From: Ariolimax columbianus
Lineage: Eukaryota > Mollusca > Gastropoda > Stylommatophora > Arionidae
Length of the DNA stretch: 64,000 nt
NCBI GenBank assembly: GCA_036924085.1
Contig: JAVGWX010000005.1
Location: 100,211,672 to 100,275,671, forward strand
Direction of reading: 5' to 3'
Shown: positions 33,890 through 46,000 of the stretch, piece after piece
Numbering within the stretch: the first letter of the stretch is position 1
Layout of the letters: every line of letters starts with the position of its first letter
Position numbers and translations under genes: made by a program
Notes under the pieces: model-generated
Told to the model about the DNA's origin: nothing
The model's database searches: none
What the model saw: only the letters and a program-made list of their open reading frames with translations

Positions 33890-34835
33890 AATTGGACATA
33901 TGAGATGACATAGATGCCACCAGCTAGAAGATTGTACCTCTCCACGCCAACATTAGACAGATGAGATGACATAGATGACACTAGCTAGAAGATTGTAACT
34001 CTCCACGCCAACATTAGACAGATGAGATGCCACCAGCTAGAAGATTGTACCTCTCCATGCCAACATTAGACAGATGAGATGACATAGATGCCACGAGCTA
34101 GAAGATTGTACCTCTCCCCGCAAACATTAGATGACATAGATGCCACGAGCTAGAAGATTGTACCTCTCCCCGCAAACATTAGACAGATGAGATGACAGCA
34201 GATAGAAGATTGTACCTCTCCCCGCCAAAATTAGACAAATGAGATGACACCAACTAGAAGATTGTACCTCTCCCCGCCAACATTAAACAGATGAGATGCC
34301 ACGAGCTAGAAGGTTGTACCTCTCCACGCCAACATTAGACAGATGAGATGACACCAGCTAGAAGATTTTACCTCTCCCCGCCAACATTAAACAGATGAGA
34401 TTCCACGAGATAGTAGATTGTACCTCTCCCCGCCAACATTATACAGATGAGATGATACGAGCTAGAAGAGTGTACCTCTCCACGCCAACATTAGACAGAT
34501 GAGATGACATAGATGCCACGAGCTAGAAGATTGTACCTCAACACGCCAACATTAGGCAGATGAGATGACACGAGCTAGTAGATTGTACCTCTCCACGCCA
34601 ACATTAGACATATGAGATGACACGAGCTAGTAGATTGTACCTCAACACGCCAACATTAGGCAGATGAGATGACACGAGCTAGAAGATTGTACCTCAACAC
34701 GCCAACATTAGGCAGATGAGATGACACGAGCTAGTAGATTGTACCTCTCCACGCCAACATTAGACAGATGAGATGACACCAGCTACAAGATTGTACTTCT
34801 CCAAGTCAACATTAAACAGATGAAAGGACATAGGT
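33890..34835 (+). repeat. 52-60-bp minisatellite, about 17 copies
   Basis: Units AGACAGATGAGATGACACGA plus GCTAGAAGATTGTACCTCTC plus CACGCCAACATT (52 bp). Some carry an extra ATAGATGC (60 bp). Confidence 0.94.
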
Positions 34836-35160
34836 GACACAAGCAAGATAATTTCCCCACGACATTTATCAAGCACACAGAGGACAAAAATTTAATATAA
34901 GCAAATATGCGTTAATATTGAAACTGAACTCGCTAAAACGGCCAGTCTAACACATTCAAACAACAATCACTTGGAATAAGCAAGACTTACCCGGGATAAT
35001 ATTGGCCGCTGAGAAAAATTCAATCAAATTAATTGTCATAAGTTGTCAATAACAAAGGAAAAGAATGGGAAAAAAAACATAGATATAGTTCAAACGTATA
35101 CATGCATACATTTGTGTTTATATCATCACATGTTAAACGAGTATTTTGCCTTTTTCTGTA
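34836..35160. other. intron sequence, no clear feature
   Basis: AT-rich; no gene or repeat recognised. Confidence 0.35.
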
Positions 35161-35900
35161 GAAGTGTAATGTCGTTTATGGCACAGTCAGATGACACAGC
35201 CTGACCAAGACAGTACTTCACGACAGAGTCACATATCACACACTGTCTAAGATAATACTTGACGTCAGGGTCAGGTGAAACTTACTGACCAAGACATATC
35301 TCCCGCCAGGACATGTGAAAAAAATACTGTACAAGACCACATCTCACGCCAGGATCAGGTGGCACATACTGACCAAGGTCGCACCTCATATCAGGGTCAG
35401 GTGGCACATACTGACTAAGATCGCACCTCATATCAGGGTCAGGTGGCACATACTGACCAAGGTCGCACCTCATATCAGGGTCAGGTGGCACATACTGACC
35501 AAGATCACACCTCATATCAGGGTCAGGTGGCACATACTGACCAAGGTCGCACCTCATATCAGGGTCAGGTGGCACATACTGACCAAGGTCGCACCTCATT
35601 TCAGGGTCAGGTGGCACATACTGACCAAGGTCGCACCTCATTTCAGTGTCAGGTGGCACATACTGACCAAGACCCTCACTTCACGTCACACCTTGCAAAA
35701 CAAACAAGGCGATGTACAGCAGCCTGGGCAACGGCTTGAAAATCGAATCTGTGATCCCCGCAGTGTTGCCTCTCTTGAGAAAACATGCATTGCACTACAG
35801 CGAGAAGAGAACAGGTCCACCTTCATCAAGGATATAAGAACAACCCTTACAGCCGTTGGCCAGATGCAGTTCACCAAGATTGAAGATCTCTGAAGGTAGC
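35161..35900 (+). mobile_element. dispersed composite element, copy 4
   Basis: The array at 35200-35690 is followed directly by CAGCAGCCTGGGCAACGGC, then AATCGAATCTGTGATCCCCG and CAGTGTTGCC (35715-35770). This is the same array-then-body order as at 13056-13480 and 52140-52275. No protein is recognised in the body. Confidence 0.55.
35200..35690 (+). repeat. 42-bp minisatellite, about 9 copies
   Basis: Units GCACCTCATATCAGGGTCAG plus GTGGCACATACTGACCAAGG plus TC. The 42-bp period keeps frames open on both strands; the resulting proteins (PPDPDMRCDLGQYV repeats) are artefacts. Confidence 0.95.
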
Positions 35901-36114
35901 AGCTTCTAACATAGACACACCAATTCCTGAATCATTTATGAGGTATTATTTATAGAATTTCTTATAAACATGTATCGTATATGGGATATTGATTCTAGAG
36001 CTCTCTTTTATCCCCTATTCGATCAAATATGATCTGCTAGCAGGTTTGGGATGGATCTTTTTACATCCTGGGACGTTCACATCGATGTAGTTCATTTTAA
36101 GAATATCTCAGTAT

Positions 36115-36430
36115 GCCCACAACTACAGGGACCTCAGTTTCGATACCAACATCGTTAAACAGGCTGATATTACACCACATGTTCCGAGTGGACGTGATGT
36201 GGGGTCTTGGTCAGTATGTTTCATCTGGCCCAAGCAAAAGGTGGTTGTTTTGGTCAGTTTAGTTCGCTTGTCCCTGACGTGAGGTGGGGGTCATGGTCTT
36301 TATGCTTCACCTGACCCTACCTACAGTTGACGAATTTGGTCAGTATTATTACTTTGTCCTTGACGTGATGTTCAATCTTGGTCAGTAAAATTCATTTGTT
36401 CTTGTGGTCATGTGGAATTTAATTCAGTAG
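36115..36430 (-). mobile_element. dispersed composite element, copy 5
   Basis: The reverse complement of 36118-36160 reads GTTGGTATCGAAACTGAGGT, then CCCTGTAGTTGTGGG, the conserved body. At higher coordinates lie four or five ~42-bp units with GTCTTGGTCAGTATGTTTCA cores (36200-36430). The order fits minus orientation. Confidence 0.5.
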
Positions 36431-36544
36431 AATGCACCTGACCCTGCAATTTATGTTATCGACTGTTCACACTGAGTATAGTTACTCGTTTGCACACGCT
36501 GAAAAGGTGTTTAGTGGTGGTGGGTTTACTAGCTTTCCTTACAA

Positions 36545-36770
36545 CCCAAGCGTACTGGTTAAGGTTGACTGGAGTCCACCAGGCTGTTGCTGTTATTCTT
36601 GGTTTTATCTGCGTGTCAATCACTACTAGGGGGATCATGTCGAAACACATCACGTTAGCCAGATTGCTTTGAAATCATCCTATTTCCAGGGGACGCTACT
36701 TAGAAGAGAGGCATGGTCTTGGTCAGTATGTTACACCTGACCCTGACATGCAGTCCTGATCGGACTAGCG
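36545..36770 (-). mobile_element. dispersed composite element, copy 6
   Basis: The reverse complement of 36600-36680 contains TTTCGACATGATCCCCCTAG, then TAGTGATTGACACGCAGA, matching the copy at 57160-57230. One or two array units (GTCTTGGTCAGTATGTTACA, CTGACCCTGACATG) follow at 36715-36755. Confidence 0.5.
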
Positions 36771-37259
36771 TCTCAGTTCCACTGATATATTTTCAATGCC
36801 TCTCGGTGCATAGGCCATTAGCCACATTTGGCCATCATTCACCGTTATGTGTTAATTTGTCTGCCTCCCTCCTGGTGTAACCATTTAATGGCTGTTCCCT
36901 GTCACATTATCTTGTCCGTGTATGTTAACGTCTATCTTTCTTTCTTTTCTTCTGTGGATTCCACGTAAGAACCTGCTTGACTATGTTGGAGTGTTCTATC
37001 CTCATCATATGTCATATCAAGCCTCATCTACTTCTTTTAAGTTGTTGTTCCAGTAGATGTTGTTTGCACCGTTTCCGATAGGTTTTTATCCCTCACCATA
37101 TCCCGCCACTTTATACAGTTTATCCACCGTAACCATCTGTTAACATAGGACTGCAGTCTTTGTTGTATCTCCTTGGTAGTTCTCAATATTTTCGTTCACT
37201 ATAGCAGCACCGGCTTGACACTGACGTTGACAATTCTTTGGTATAAATCTTGATTCCTC
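36771..37259. other. intron sequence, no clear feature
   Basis: No feature recognised. It may hold the decayed C-terminal part of the RTE-like LINE that follows on the minus strand. Confidence 0.35.
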
Positions 37260-39680
37260 TGCCTATCCAATTCTGGTCATTATGGCCATCTGTACCCCCA
37301 GAGGGGGCTGCCTAGATAAGTGAATCCAGCCGTATCTTCCAACGGATATTTGTCTCACATGATTTGGTCTTTGTTGATCGGGTTAATTTTGAGAGCTTAA
37401 TTTCCTTTATATTGATATTCAGTCTCAAATTGGTTGACTTTTCTTTCACTCTGAACAATTTATCTTTAATTTGGCTATGATTTTGTGGCCTATTTACCGG
37501 CTCATCCCCGTAATTCAGGTCTTCCAATTGAACCATAGTGTCCACTAATTACCAATACCCTTTCCATCATTCATTATTCAATATATTGCAAAGAAGAACA
37601 TAAAAGGCAAGAGAAGGCATCGCATCCCTATCGCAACATTGTTTGCCTCCTGAAGCTGTCAATCAGTGTTCTTCCACATAACACTTTACAAACTGCATCT
37701 TTGTACATACTATGAATGACGCTTATGTATTTGTCTAGTATTCCATAGTGTTTCAACAGATGCCAAAGAGTGTTTTGGTTCACTCTGTCAAATGCCTTTT
37801 CGTAGTCTATACAATTTGTGCATAGGGATGATTTCCATTCAACAATTTGTTCTATGATATGAAGAGTAGCCAAATGATATGTGTACGATCTTCCCTTGTG
37901 GAAACCTGTCTGTTCCTCGATGAACTTTGCCTTGTCTTCCTCTTCTAATCTGTCCAAGATAATACTCTTGAATATCTTGCCTCGCATTGACAGCAATGTC
38001 ATTCACCCAGAATTGTTTCAATTTGACAGATGTCCCTGCTTGGACAGATTTATCAGATGGCATTACGTCCATTCCGTTAGTAATCTCTCTTCGTCCCCCA
38101 TATTCTTCAATAATCTTAGCAATATATGTGGCCATATCTATGTAAGCCATTATATATTTTGGTGCTTTTCTGCTTGGATCTGCTGCTTTACCTTTCTTGA
38201 GTTTAAATTTGACCTTAGGAATATATATATTACTTGGTGGGTTGCAGTCTAAATCCGAGGTCTGCCCTTCTGGTAAGATCTTTGGTGTATCTTGCGGCGG
38301 AGGTCTGTTTAGATTTACACAAAAATACTGTTCCAATCGCTTCTATTGTTCTTTTGATGATGTCAACATTTATCTTTGTCTATCTTTAACGGGATAATCA
38401 ATCTTTGTAAATGAGTTGGTATTTCTCTTATTTTTTTTATATCAGCTACTTTTTCTGCCTAATGCGCCAGTGTGTCAATACATTTTTTAAATTTTACTTG
38501 ATGTATGCCTTAACCTCTTTGTCGGTGGTAGCATAGTTTTTTATTTTCTTTGCTTTGGTGACTCGTGTTCGGAAATAACGTTCTTTTTCCTTTCTTCTAT
38601 TTTATGTGTCTCTGGTGTGATCCGTTCCTTGTCCAGAGCTGTCTTGAATCCTATACTTTCCTCACATGTCATCCACCATCTTCTTAGCCTGTTCCCACAT
38701 ACTCTAATTTCCATTTTTTCATTTTCATATAATTCTTGCAGTATTTGGTATCTTTTTTTTCAATTTCATGATACATGCTGCTGTCTTCCTTCCCTTGTCT
38801 GATAATAGGGGAATGTTTTATATCGTTCTCTTTAGTCTCACTACTTTACTCTTTTCAGTTTGAGCTGCTAGATCCCAAACAACATGTGGTGGTATGACGC
38901 TGCGTCTGCATCTCACTTTACTCTGATATCTTGTAGTGTACTTCCTAACGCTTGTCTGACATTGATATGAGCAATCTTGTTATTTTGTTATGTGGTCTGG
39001 TGATCTTCATATCTCCATATGTTATTGTGTATCTTCTTGTGTGAAAACTTGCTTTTTCCAATTATCATTTTATTTAGCGCACGTAGCTTTGCACTTATTT
39101 CTCCATTTTCCATTCATCTGTCCCATTCCTTGTCTTCTCATAATCTGTTCATAACTCAGGTTGTCGGCTCCCACTTTAGTATTGACGTCCACCATCAGTA
39201 TTATGATTTTGTTGTTGTTGTGTGCGTCAAAGACCTCTTGCAGCTGGTTATATAATTGTTTTTTCTCCCCTTCGGGCTCGTGTTCGGTATGACACTTAAT
39301 GATGTTTATATAGATTTTCCTGTTTTTCGTCTTCAAGCATGCACTAATAATTCTATGGCAAATATCGTTCCACTTTATGTGCGCCCTCTGTGCCTCTCTA
39401 GAAAGATTCAGTACCATTCCCTAGGTGTGGTGGGCATTCGAACATTCTCTTCCAGATGAAAAATCATCTCTCCTGTTGTCAATCTCATCTTTCCCGATTG
39501 TATCCATCTTGTTTCGCACAATGTTAGGACTGCCGGGTTCCAGTTCCTCATATCTTTAACTATCTATGCCGTTTTCCTTGCCTGTTTGAACATTCGTCAT
39601 TCTGACTTCTCTTTGGTAGTCAGAGGGGAAGTCATCCGTGGAGCTTCCTTGTTGCTTTCATTCAGTGACGCCATTTTACT
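37260..39680 (-). pseudogene. RTE-like LINE, endonuclease plus RT, nearly full length
   Basis: Down the minus strand from an ATG near 39674 come MASLNESNKEAPRMTSPLTT and KDMRNWNPAVLTLCETRW (39570-39510). Then LSREAQRAHIKWNDICHRII, INIIKCHTEHEPE and IIILMVDVNTKVGADN (39410-39160), the AP endonuclease. Next, with many shifts, come LNRPPPQDTPKILPEGQ, KLKKGKAADPSRKAPKY, MTLLSMRGKIFKSIILDRL, QTGFHKGRSYTYHLATL, CIDYEKAFDRVNQNTLWHLL (RT motif A) and RTLIDSF (38310-37650). QLEDLNYGDE (motif C, YADD decayed to YGDE) and LNINIKEIKLSKL follow at 37520-37380. Domain order and length suit an RTE-type single ORF of about 1000 codons. The C-terminus after the palm is lost. The fragment at 5105-6015 is the same family. 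Confidence 0.85.
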
Positions 39681-40505
39681 TTTTTCCTGAGTCCTTTCCT
39701 TTTCCAAGACCACGTGCTAGTGTTTTGTTTGTCAATGTTTACGTAATCATCTGATAGAACAAAATAGAGTTGGATAGACGGCGTAAGTAACCCATTAAAC
39801 TCTAGGTTAGTTGTCCGTTTTCAGACTGTTCTCTCCCCTAGGAAATGTACAGCTTGGTTGACCCTTTCCGGTCGCTTCCGCTTCTGCTGGTTTAGTTCGT
39901 TGTTTCATTGCAAGCTCTCTCACAAAAATATAACGGACTCGAAGTAAGATATTCAATCGCGCTCAAAGCAATTTACTTTCCCTGACGTGATGTTGCATTA
40001 TTTAAATTCTGCTTCACTTGGCCATATCTCGAACTTTAGCACACGATAGTGTAAAAAAAAAAAATGGTTTGCACTTTTAATGATTTTTGTGTGGACGTAT
40101 TCAGCAAAGGATTATCCTTCCTTGTTCATCATCGGACAGTCCTATCTGCCCGTCATTAACCAGGATTGATTTAGTGCTGCTTCCACTAACATTTGGAAGT
40201 CCTTATCTTACATGCAAAACACAGCAGGTATTTGTTCTCAGAGTAACCTTTCCTAATCACGTTGTCATGCTGGGCTATTGAGCGGATTTCTGCGTCATTG
40301 GTGAGGCTATAGTTCTGGACTCACATTAAGTTTATGGATGGATTCCCTCTTGCAGCCAGGTAGGCTTAGTGAAGTGGTAGATCTGGCACGTCCAGACACT
40401 TATCTGACAGACTGAATGTCAGGATTCCAGTATAGTTCTGGGAATTGAGAAGTTGAGTCACAAGGCAAAGATGAATGTAGTTCCACATAAGACGTTTGAA
40501 TTGGG
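39681..40505. other. intron sequence, no clear feature
   Basis: The 39690-39760 part may be the 5' untranslated remnant of the adjacent LINE. A run of 14 A lies at 40052. No gene recognised. Confidence 0.35.
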
Positions 40506-40961
40506 GATAACGTGTTAACAGTCTTGCATGGTTCCAGTCCTGCTTCACGGTCACAAAGCCTGGACATTACCCGAACCTGATACATCAAGACTAGAGGCCT
40601 TCAACATGCGCAACCAGCGGCGTATCCTGGCCACCTGATTACCCGACTACGTCCACAACGAAGAGATCTATGTTAAAACAGGCCTCCATCAAATTTGGGA
40701 AATTTTGGACTGCCATCGAGTCTTCTTGCTGGGTCATGTAATACGGCTGGATCAGAAGCCCAAGTCCACAATATACTTCACAAACCTCTGCCCAGCGTTA
40801 AATGACATTATCCGACTGGCTGGAGGCGCAGATCCAACAAAAAATGGCATCGACAGATAGCAGCATCCACCTCTCTTCTGGAGGAGTCCTAGAGACGTGT
40901 CGAAATGATGAGGCTTGGATGTAACCCACCCACGCAACGGGCTTTAGACGCCTATGCAAAC

Positions 40962-40995
<34 letters not shown>

Positions 40996-41000
40996 TAATA
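40506..41000 (+). pseudogene. LINE RT C-terminal fragment with (AAT)n tail
   Basis: The plus strand encodes VPVLLHGHKAWTLPEPDTSR, LEAFNMRNQRRILAT, YVHNEEIYVKTGLHQIWEIL, FLLGHVIRL and, shifted, DAYAN. This is the LLYGSE.WTL....RLEAF..RC.RRIL block and the GH..R region after the palm of a common metazoan LINE group. It ends in an AATAATAAT repeat (40963-41000), which looks like the element's 3' tail. Stops interrupt the frame. Confidence 0.8.
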
Positions 41001-41370
41001 ATGAAGCGATAGGGACTTCATTATACAAGGTCTCCGATTTTGATCCGTAGGTCAACCAGTTCCTAACATCGATGTGTTCCCAACTTTTATGATGTGGGGA
41101 ACAAGTTCCCTCCTTAATGCCTTGATCTCACATAAGGTAGAGGTAGCCCGCACGTCCCATATTGAAAGGAATATGACCCATGCAACTTTCTAAGCTGGTC
41201 GTTTAAGGCGACTGAAGAGGGATGTTCATGGGGATAGCAGCCTCACCATGTATAGCCACTGATATAAAAACGCCAACAGTAAATGCTTGGAATCATGCTT
41301 CCTTGTTAAGGGACCAGCTGTGGTGCTGGTTGTTTGCCTTTCGCTTGAGCGAGAAGGTGAAATGAAATGA
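41001..41370 (+). mobile_element. dispersed ~130-bp element, diverged copy
   Basis: 41238-41360 contains ATAGCAGCCTCACCATGTAT, AACAGTAAATGC and TTGAGCGAGAAGGTGAA. This is a diverged version of 52400-52535 and 60380-60510. The preceding 230 bp include GTCGTTTAAGGCGACTGA. It is non-coding. Confidence 0.45.
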
Positions 41371-41374
41371 AAGA

Positions 41375-41890
41375 TCGCCATAAGGCAGATCACGCGGTCG
41401 GGGATGAAGTGAAGGATCTTCCCAAGGCAGATCACGCAGTCTTGATGAAGTGAAGTATGTTCTCAAGGCAGATTACGCAGTTGGGGATGCAGTGAAGGAT
41501 CTCACCAAGGCAGACCATACAGTCAGGGACAGAGTGAAGGATATACCAAATGTAGATCCCGCAGCCCCGGATGAAGTCAAGGATTTTTACAAGGCAGTTT
41601 ATGTAGTCGTAGATGAAGTGAAGGATTTTTCCAAGGCAGATCATGTGGTCGTGAATGAAGTGAAGGATTTTTCCAAGGCAGTTCATTTAGTCGTGGATGA
41701 AGTCAAGGATTTTTCCAATGCAGCTGAAGCAGTCGGGGATGAAGTGACTGATTTTTCTAAGGAAGATCTTGCAGTCGGAGATAAAGTGAAAATTTTTCGC
41801 AAGGCATATCACGCAGTAGGGGATAGAGTGAAGGATTTTTCCAAGACAGATCCTGCAGTCGGGGATGGAGTGAAATATCGACCATAGACA
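41375..41890 (+). repeat. 42-bp minisatellite, about 12 copies, degenerate
   Basis: Units AAGGATTTTTCCAAGGCAGA plus TCATGCAGTCGGGGATGAAG plus TG. The plus strand stays open for 145 residues as VKDFSKADHAVGDE repeats, a by-product of a period divisible by three. Several copies are well diverged, so it is older than most arrays here. Confidence 0.92.
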
Positions 41891-42640
41891 GATCATGCAT
41901 CCAGGGTTGACAAGTGTAAAAGATTCGGCTGTGGGTTATCTTGTCGTTCAGTGAGGTTTATCTTGTCTTTCCTAATTGCAAGCAAGGTAGGCTATTTCGG
42001 GCGGGTAAACTGAAGTGTGTCGATACTGGGTATGAAACCGGTTCATTTTTATTCATGCTTGGATAGGAGTCAGTGAATATTTAGTTTCTATTTGCTCAGA
42101 TGGGCTAATCTACTTGCAGTTCATGAAATAAATACAATCCCCATTCCTAGCTGGGATTAAAGTCAAGCATACCTCTGAGAGATAGAGGGAGGCAGAGAGA
42201 GAGAAACTACTGGACAGCCAGAATACACACCAGCAAGGGAGTTTATAAACGACACACGTGATAGGAATAGATGGAGATCCACCATCACCAACGCCAACCG
42301 GCAGGGTGCGTGATGATGATGTCCGTGTTGCCCTCGTCTATTTCTATCACATTCACTTTGCAGACCGCATGATACCCTTGTGCAGGGCCTAATGAAGCCC
42401 ACACTCCACGTGTTTGAGAAAGTTAGCTGTTCTAAATCAAATCGCCCCCGTTCACCATGTTTACTTCTACCCACCTCATGTTGTGGGTTTCATTAAATGT
42501 CTGGTCGGACTCACTGAAGACACTTGGGCCGTCTATTTTATGCTCCTTCAACCCGACTCACATTTTAGGTCTGATGATTTGGCTAAACGGCTCACATTTA
42601 CACAGCTTAACGGGCCACGTGGTGACATAGTTAAAGAGTC
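41891..42640. other. intron sequence, no clear feature
   Basis: No gene recognised. The 42000-42060 stretch (GTGTGTCGATACTGGGTATGAAACCGG) resembles 25945-25985 and may be a shared SINE piece. Confidence 0.4.
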
Positions 42641-42960
42641 GAATGATACATCTTAAGGGCCCGCATCCTAACGGGCCGAATTACACTGGCCGAATGATAC
42701 AGATTAACGGGCCTGAATTAGACAGTTTTACTGGCCATATGATACATCTTAACGGCTTACATGATAAGGCTTAACGGCTCACATGATAAGGCTTAACAGC
42801 CCAAAAGATAAGGCTTAATGGCCCACATGATAAGGCTTAACGGCCCACATGATAAGGCTTAACGGCCCACATGATAAGGCTTAACGGCCCACATGATAAG
42901 GCTTACCGGCCCACATGATAAGGCTTAACGGCCATTAAGATACAACTCAAAGGGCATCAT
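42641..42960 (+). repeat. 22-bp tandem repeat, about 10 good copies
   Basis: CACATGATAAGGCTTAACGG CC is repeated from about 42745 to 42940, with looser AACGGGCC / GATACA units before and after. Confidence 0.93.
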
Positions 42961-43092
42961 GATATTGCTAAACCGGTTTCATTTTACGGCTGTTAATGAC
43001 CTGCATGATACAGATCAACGTGCCGCAAACAGCTGGATGATTGTGTATCTAAGAATCTTCGCACAACTCCGACATGCCCATGTTCCCAAAGT

Positions 43093-46000
43093 AAACATCT
43101 AGCCACCTCACCTTCAGGGCAGCGTTTCAGCTAGTGAACCATTTATTGAAATCATACCATTAACACTGTTCCTAATGCCTACATCTAGCCACCTCACCTT
43201 GAGGGCAACGTTTCAGCTCGTGAACTATTTATTGAAATCATACCATTATCACTGTTCCTAATGCCTACATCTAACCACCTCACTAGGAAGGCAACGTTTC
43301 AGCTCGTGAACCATTTATTGAAATCATACCATTAACACTGTTCCTAATGCCTACATCTACCCAACTCACCTTGAGGGCAACGTTTCAGCTCGTGAACCAT
43401 TTATTGAAATCATACCATTAACACTGTTCCTAATGCCTACATCTAGCCACCTCACCTTGAGGGTAACGTTTCAGCTCGTAAACCATTTATTGAAATCATA
43501 CCATTAACACTGTTCCTAATGCCTACATCTAGCCACCTCACCTTGAGGGCAACGTTTCAGCTCGTGAACCATTTATTGAAATCATACCATTAACACTGTT
43601 CCTAATGCCTACATCTAACCACCTCACTAGGAAGGCAACGTTTCAGCTCGTGAACCATTTATTGAAATCATACCATTAACACTGTTCCTAATGCCTACAT
43701 CTAACCACCTCACTAGGAGGGTAACGTTTCAGCTCGTAAACCATTTATTGAAATCATACGATTAACACTGTTCCTAATGCCTACATCTAGCCACCTCACC
43801 TTGAGGGTAACGTTTCAGCTCGTAAACCATTTATTGAAATCATACCATTAACACTGTTCCTAATGCCTACATCTAACCACCTCACTAGGAGGGTAACGTT
43901 TCAGCTCGTAAACCATTTATTGAAATCATACGATTTACACTGTTCCTAATGCCTACATCTAACCACCTCACTAGGAAGGCAACGTTTCAGCTCGTGAACC
44001 ATTTATTGAAATCATACCATTAACACTGTTCCTAATGCCTACATCTAACCACCTCACCAGGAAAGCAACGTTTCAGCTCGTGAACCATTTATTGAAATCA
44101 TACCATTAACACTGTTCCTAATGCCTACATCTAACCACTTCACTAGGAAGGCAACGTTTCAGCTCGTGAACCATTTATTGAAATCATACCATTAACACTG
44201 TTCCTAATGCCTACATCTAACCACCTCACTAGGAGGGCAACGTTTCAGCTCGTAAACCATTTATTGAAATCATACCATTAACACTGTTACTAATGCCTAC
44301 ATCTAACCACCTCACTAGGAAGGCAACGTTTCAGCTCGTGAACCATTTATTGAAATCATACCATTAATACTGTTCCTAATGCCTACATCTAACCACCTCA
44401 CTAGGAGGGCAACGTTTCAGCTCGTAAACCATTTATTGAAATCATACGATTAACACTGTTCCTAATGCCTACATCTAACCACCTCACCAGGAGAGCAACG
44501 TTTCAGCTCGTGAACCATTTATTGAAATCATACCATTAACACTGTTCCTAATGCCTACATCTAACCACCTCACTAGGAAGGCAACGTTTCAGCTCGTGAA
44601 CCATGTATTGAAATCATACCATTAACACTGTTCCTAATGCCTACATCTAACCACCTCACTAGGAAGGCAACGTTTCAGCTCGTGAACCTATTATTGAAAT
44701 CATACCATTAACACTGTTCCTAATGCCTAAATCTAACCACCTCACTAGGAAGGCAACGTTTCAGCTCGTGAACCATTTATTGAAATCATACCATTAACAC
44801 TGCTCCTAATGCCTACATCTAACCACCTCACTAGAAAGGCAACGTTTCAGCTCGTGAACCATTTATTGAAATCATACCATTAACACTGTTCCTAATGCCT
44901 ACATCTAACCTCCTCACTAGGAAGGCAACGTTTCAGCTCGTAAACCATTTATTGAAATCATACCATTAACACTTCCTAATGCCTATAACCGACTCACTGG
45001 GAGGGCAACGTTTCAGCTCGTGAACCATTTATTGAAATCATACCATTAACACTTCCTGATGCCTCTAACCACCTCACCTTGAGGGCAACGTTTCAGCTCG
45101 TAAACCATTTATTGAAATCATACCATTAACACTGTTCCTGGTGCCTACATCTAGCCACCTCACCTTGAGGGCAACGTTTCAGCTCGTGAACCATGTATTG
45201 AAATCATACCATTAACACTGTTCCTAATGCCTACATCTACCCACCTCACTAGGAAGGCAACGTTTCAGCTCGTGAACCATTTATTGAAATCATACCATTA
45301 ACACTTCCTAACGCCTCTAACCACCTCACCTTGAGAGCAACGTTTCAGCTCGTGAACCATGTATTGAAATCATACCATTAACACTGTTCCTAATGCCTAC
45401 ATCTAGCCATATCACCTTGACGGCAACGTTTCAGCTCGTGAACCATTTATTGAAATCATGCCATTAACACTGTTCCTAATTCCTACATCTAACCACCTCA
45501 CTAGGAAGGCAACGTTTTAGCTCGTGAAGCATTTATTGAAATCATACCATTAATACTGTTCCTAATGCCTACATCTAACCACCTCACTAGGAGGGCAACG
45601 TTTCAGCTCGTAAACCGTTTATTGAAATCATACGATTAACACTGTTCCTAATGCCTACATCTAACCACCTCACTAGGAGAGCAACGTTTCAGCTCGTGAA
45701 CCATTTATTGAAATCATACCATTAACACTGTTCCTAATGCCTACATCTAACCACCTCACTAGGAAGGCAACGTTTCAGCTCGTGAACCATTTATTGAAAT
45801 CATACCATTAACACTGTTCCTAATGCCTACATCTAACCACCTCACTAGGAAGGCAACGTTTCAGCTCGTGAACCATTTATTGAAATCATACCATTAACAC
45901 TTCCTAATGCCTCTAACCGACTCACTGGGAGGGCAACGTTTCAGCTCGTGAACCATTTATTGAAATCATACCATTAACACTGTTCCTGATGCCTACATCT

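Noticed and set aside
35282..35893. Open frames of 125 and 192 residues in the 42-bp array
   Set aside because: Repeat artefacts on both strands; the non-repeat ends show no domain.
41450..41887. A 145-residue acidic repeat protein
   Set aside because: A 42-bp minisatellite that is open because of its period; no start context, no splice signals, intronic and antisense to Shaw.
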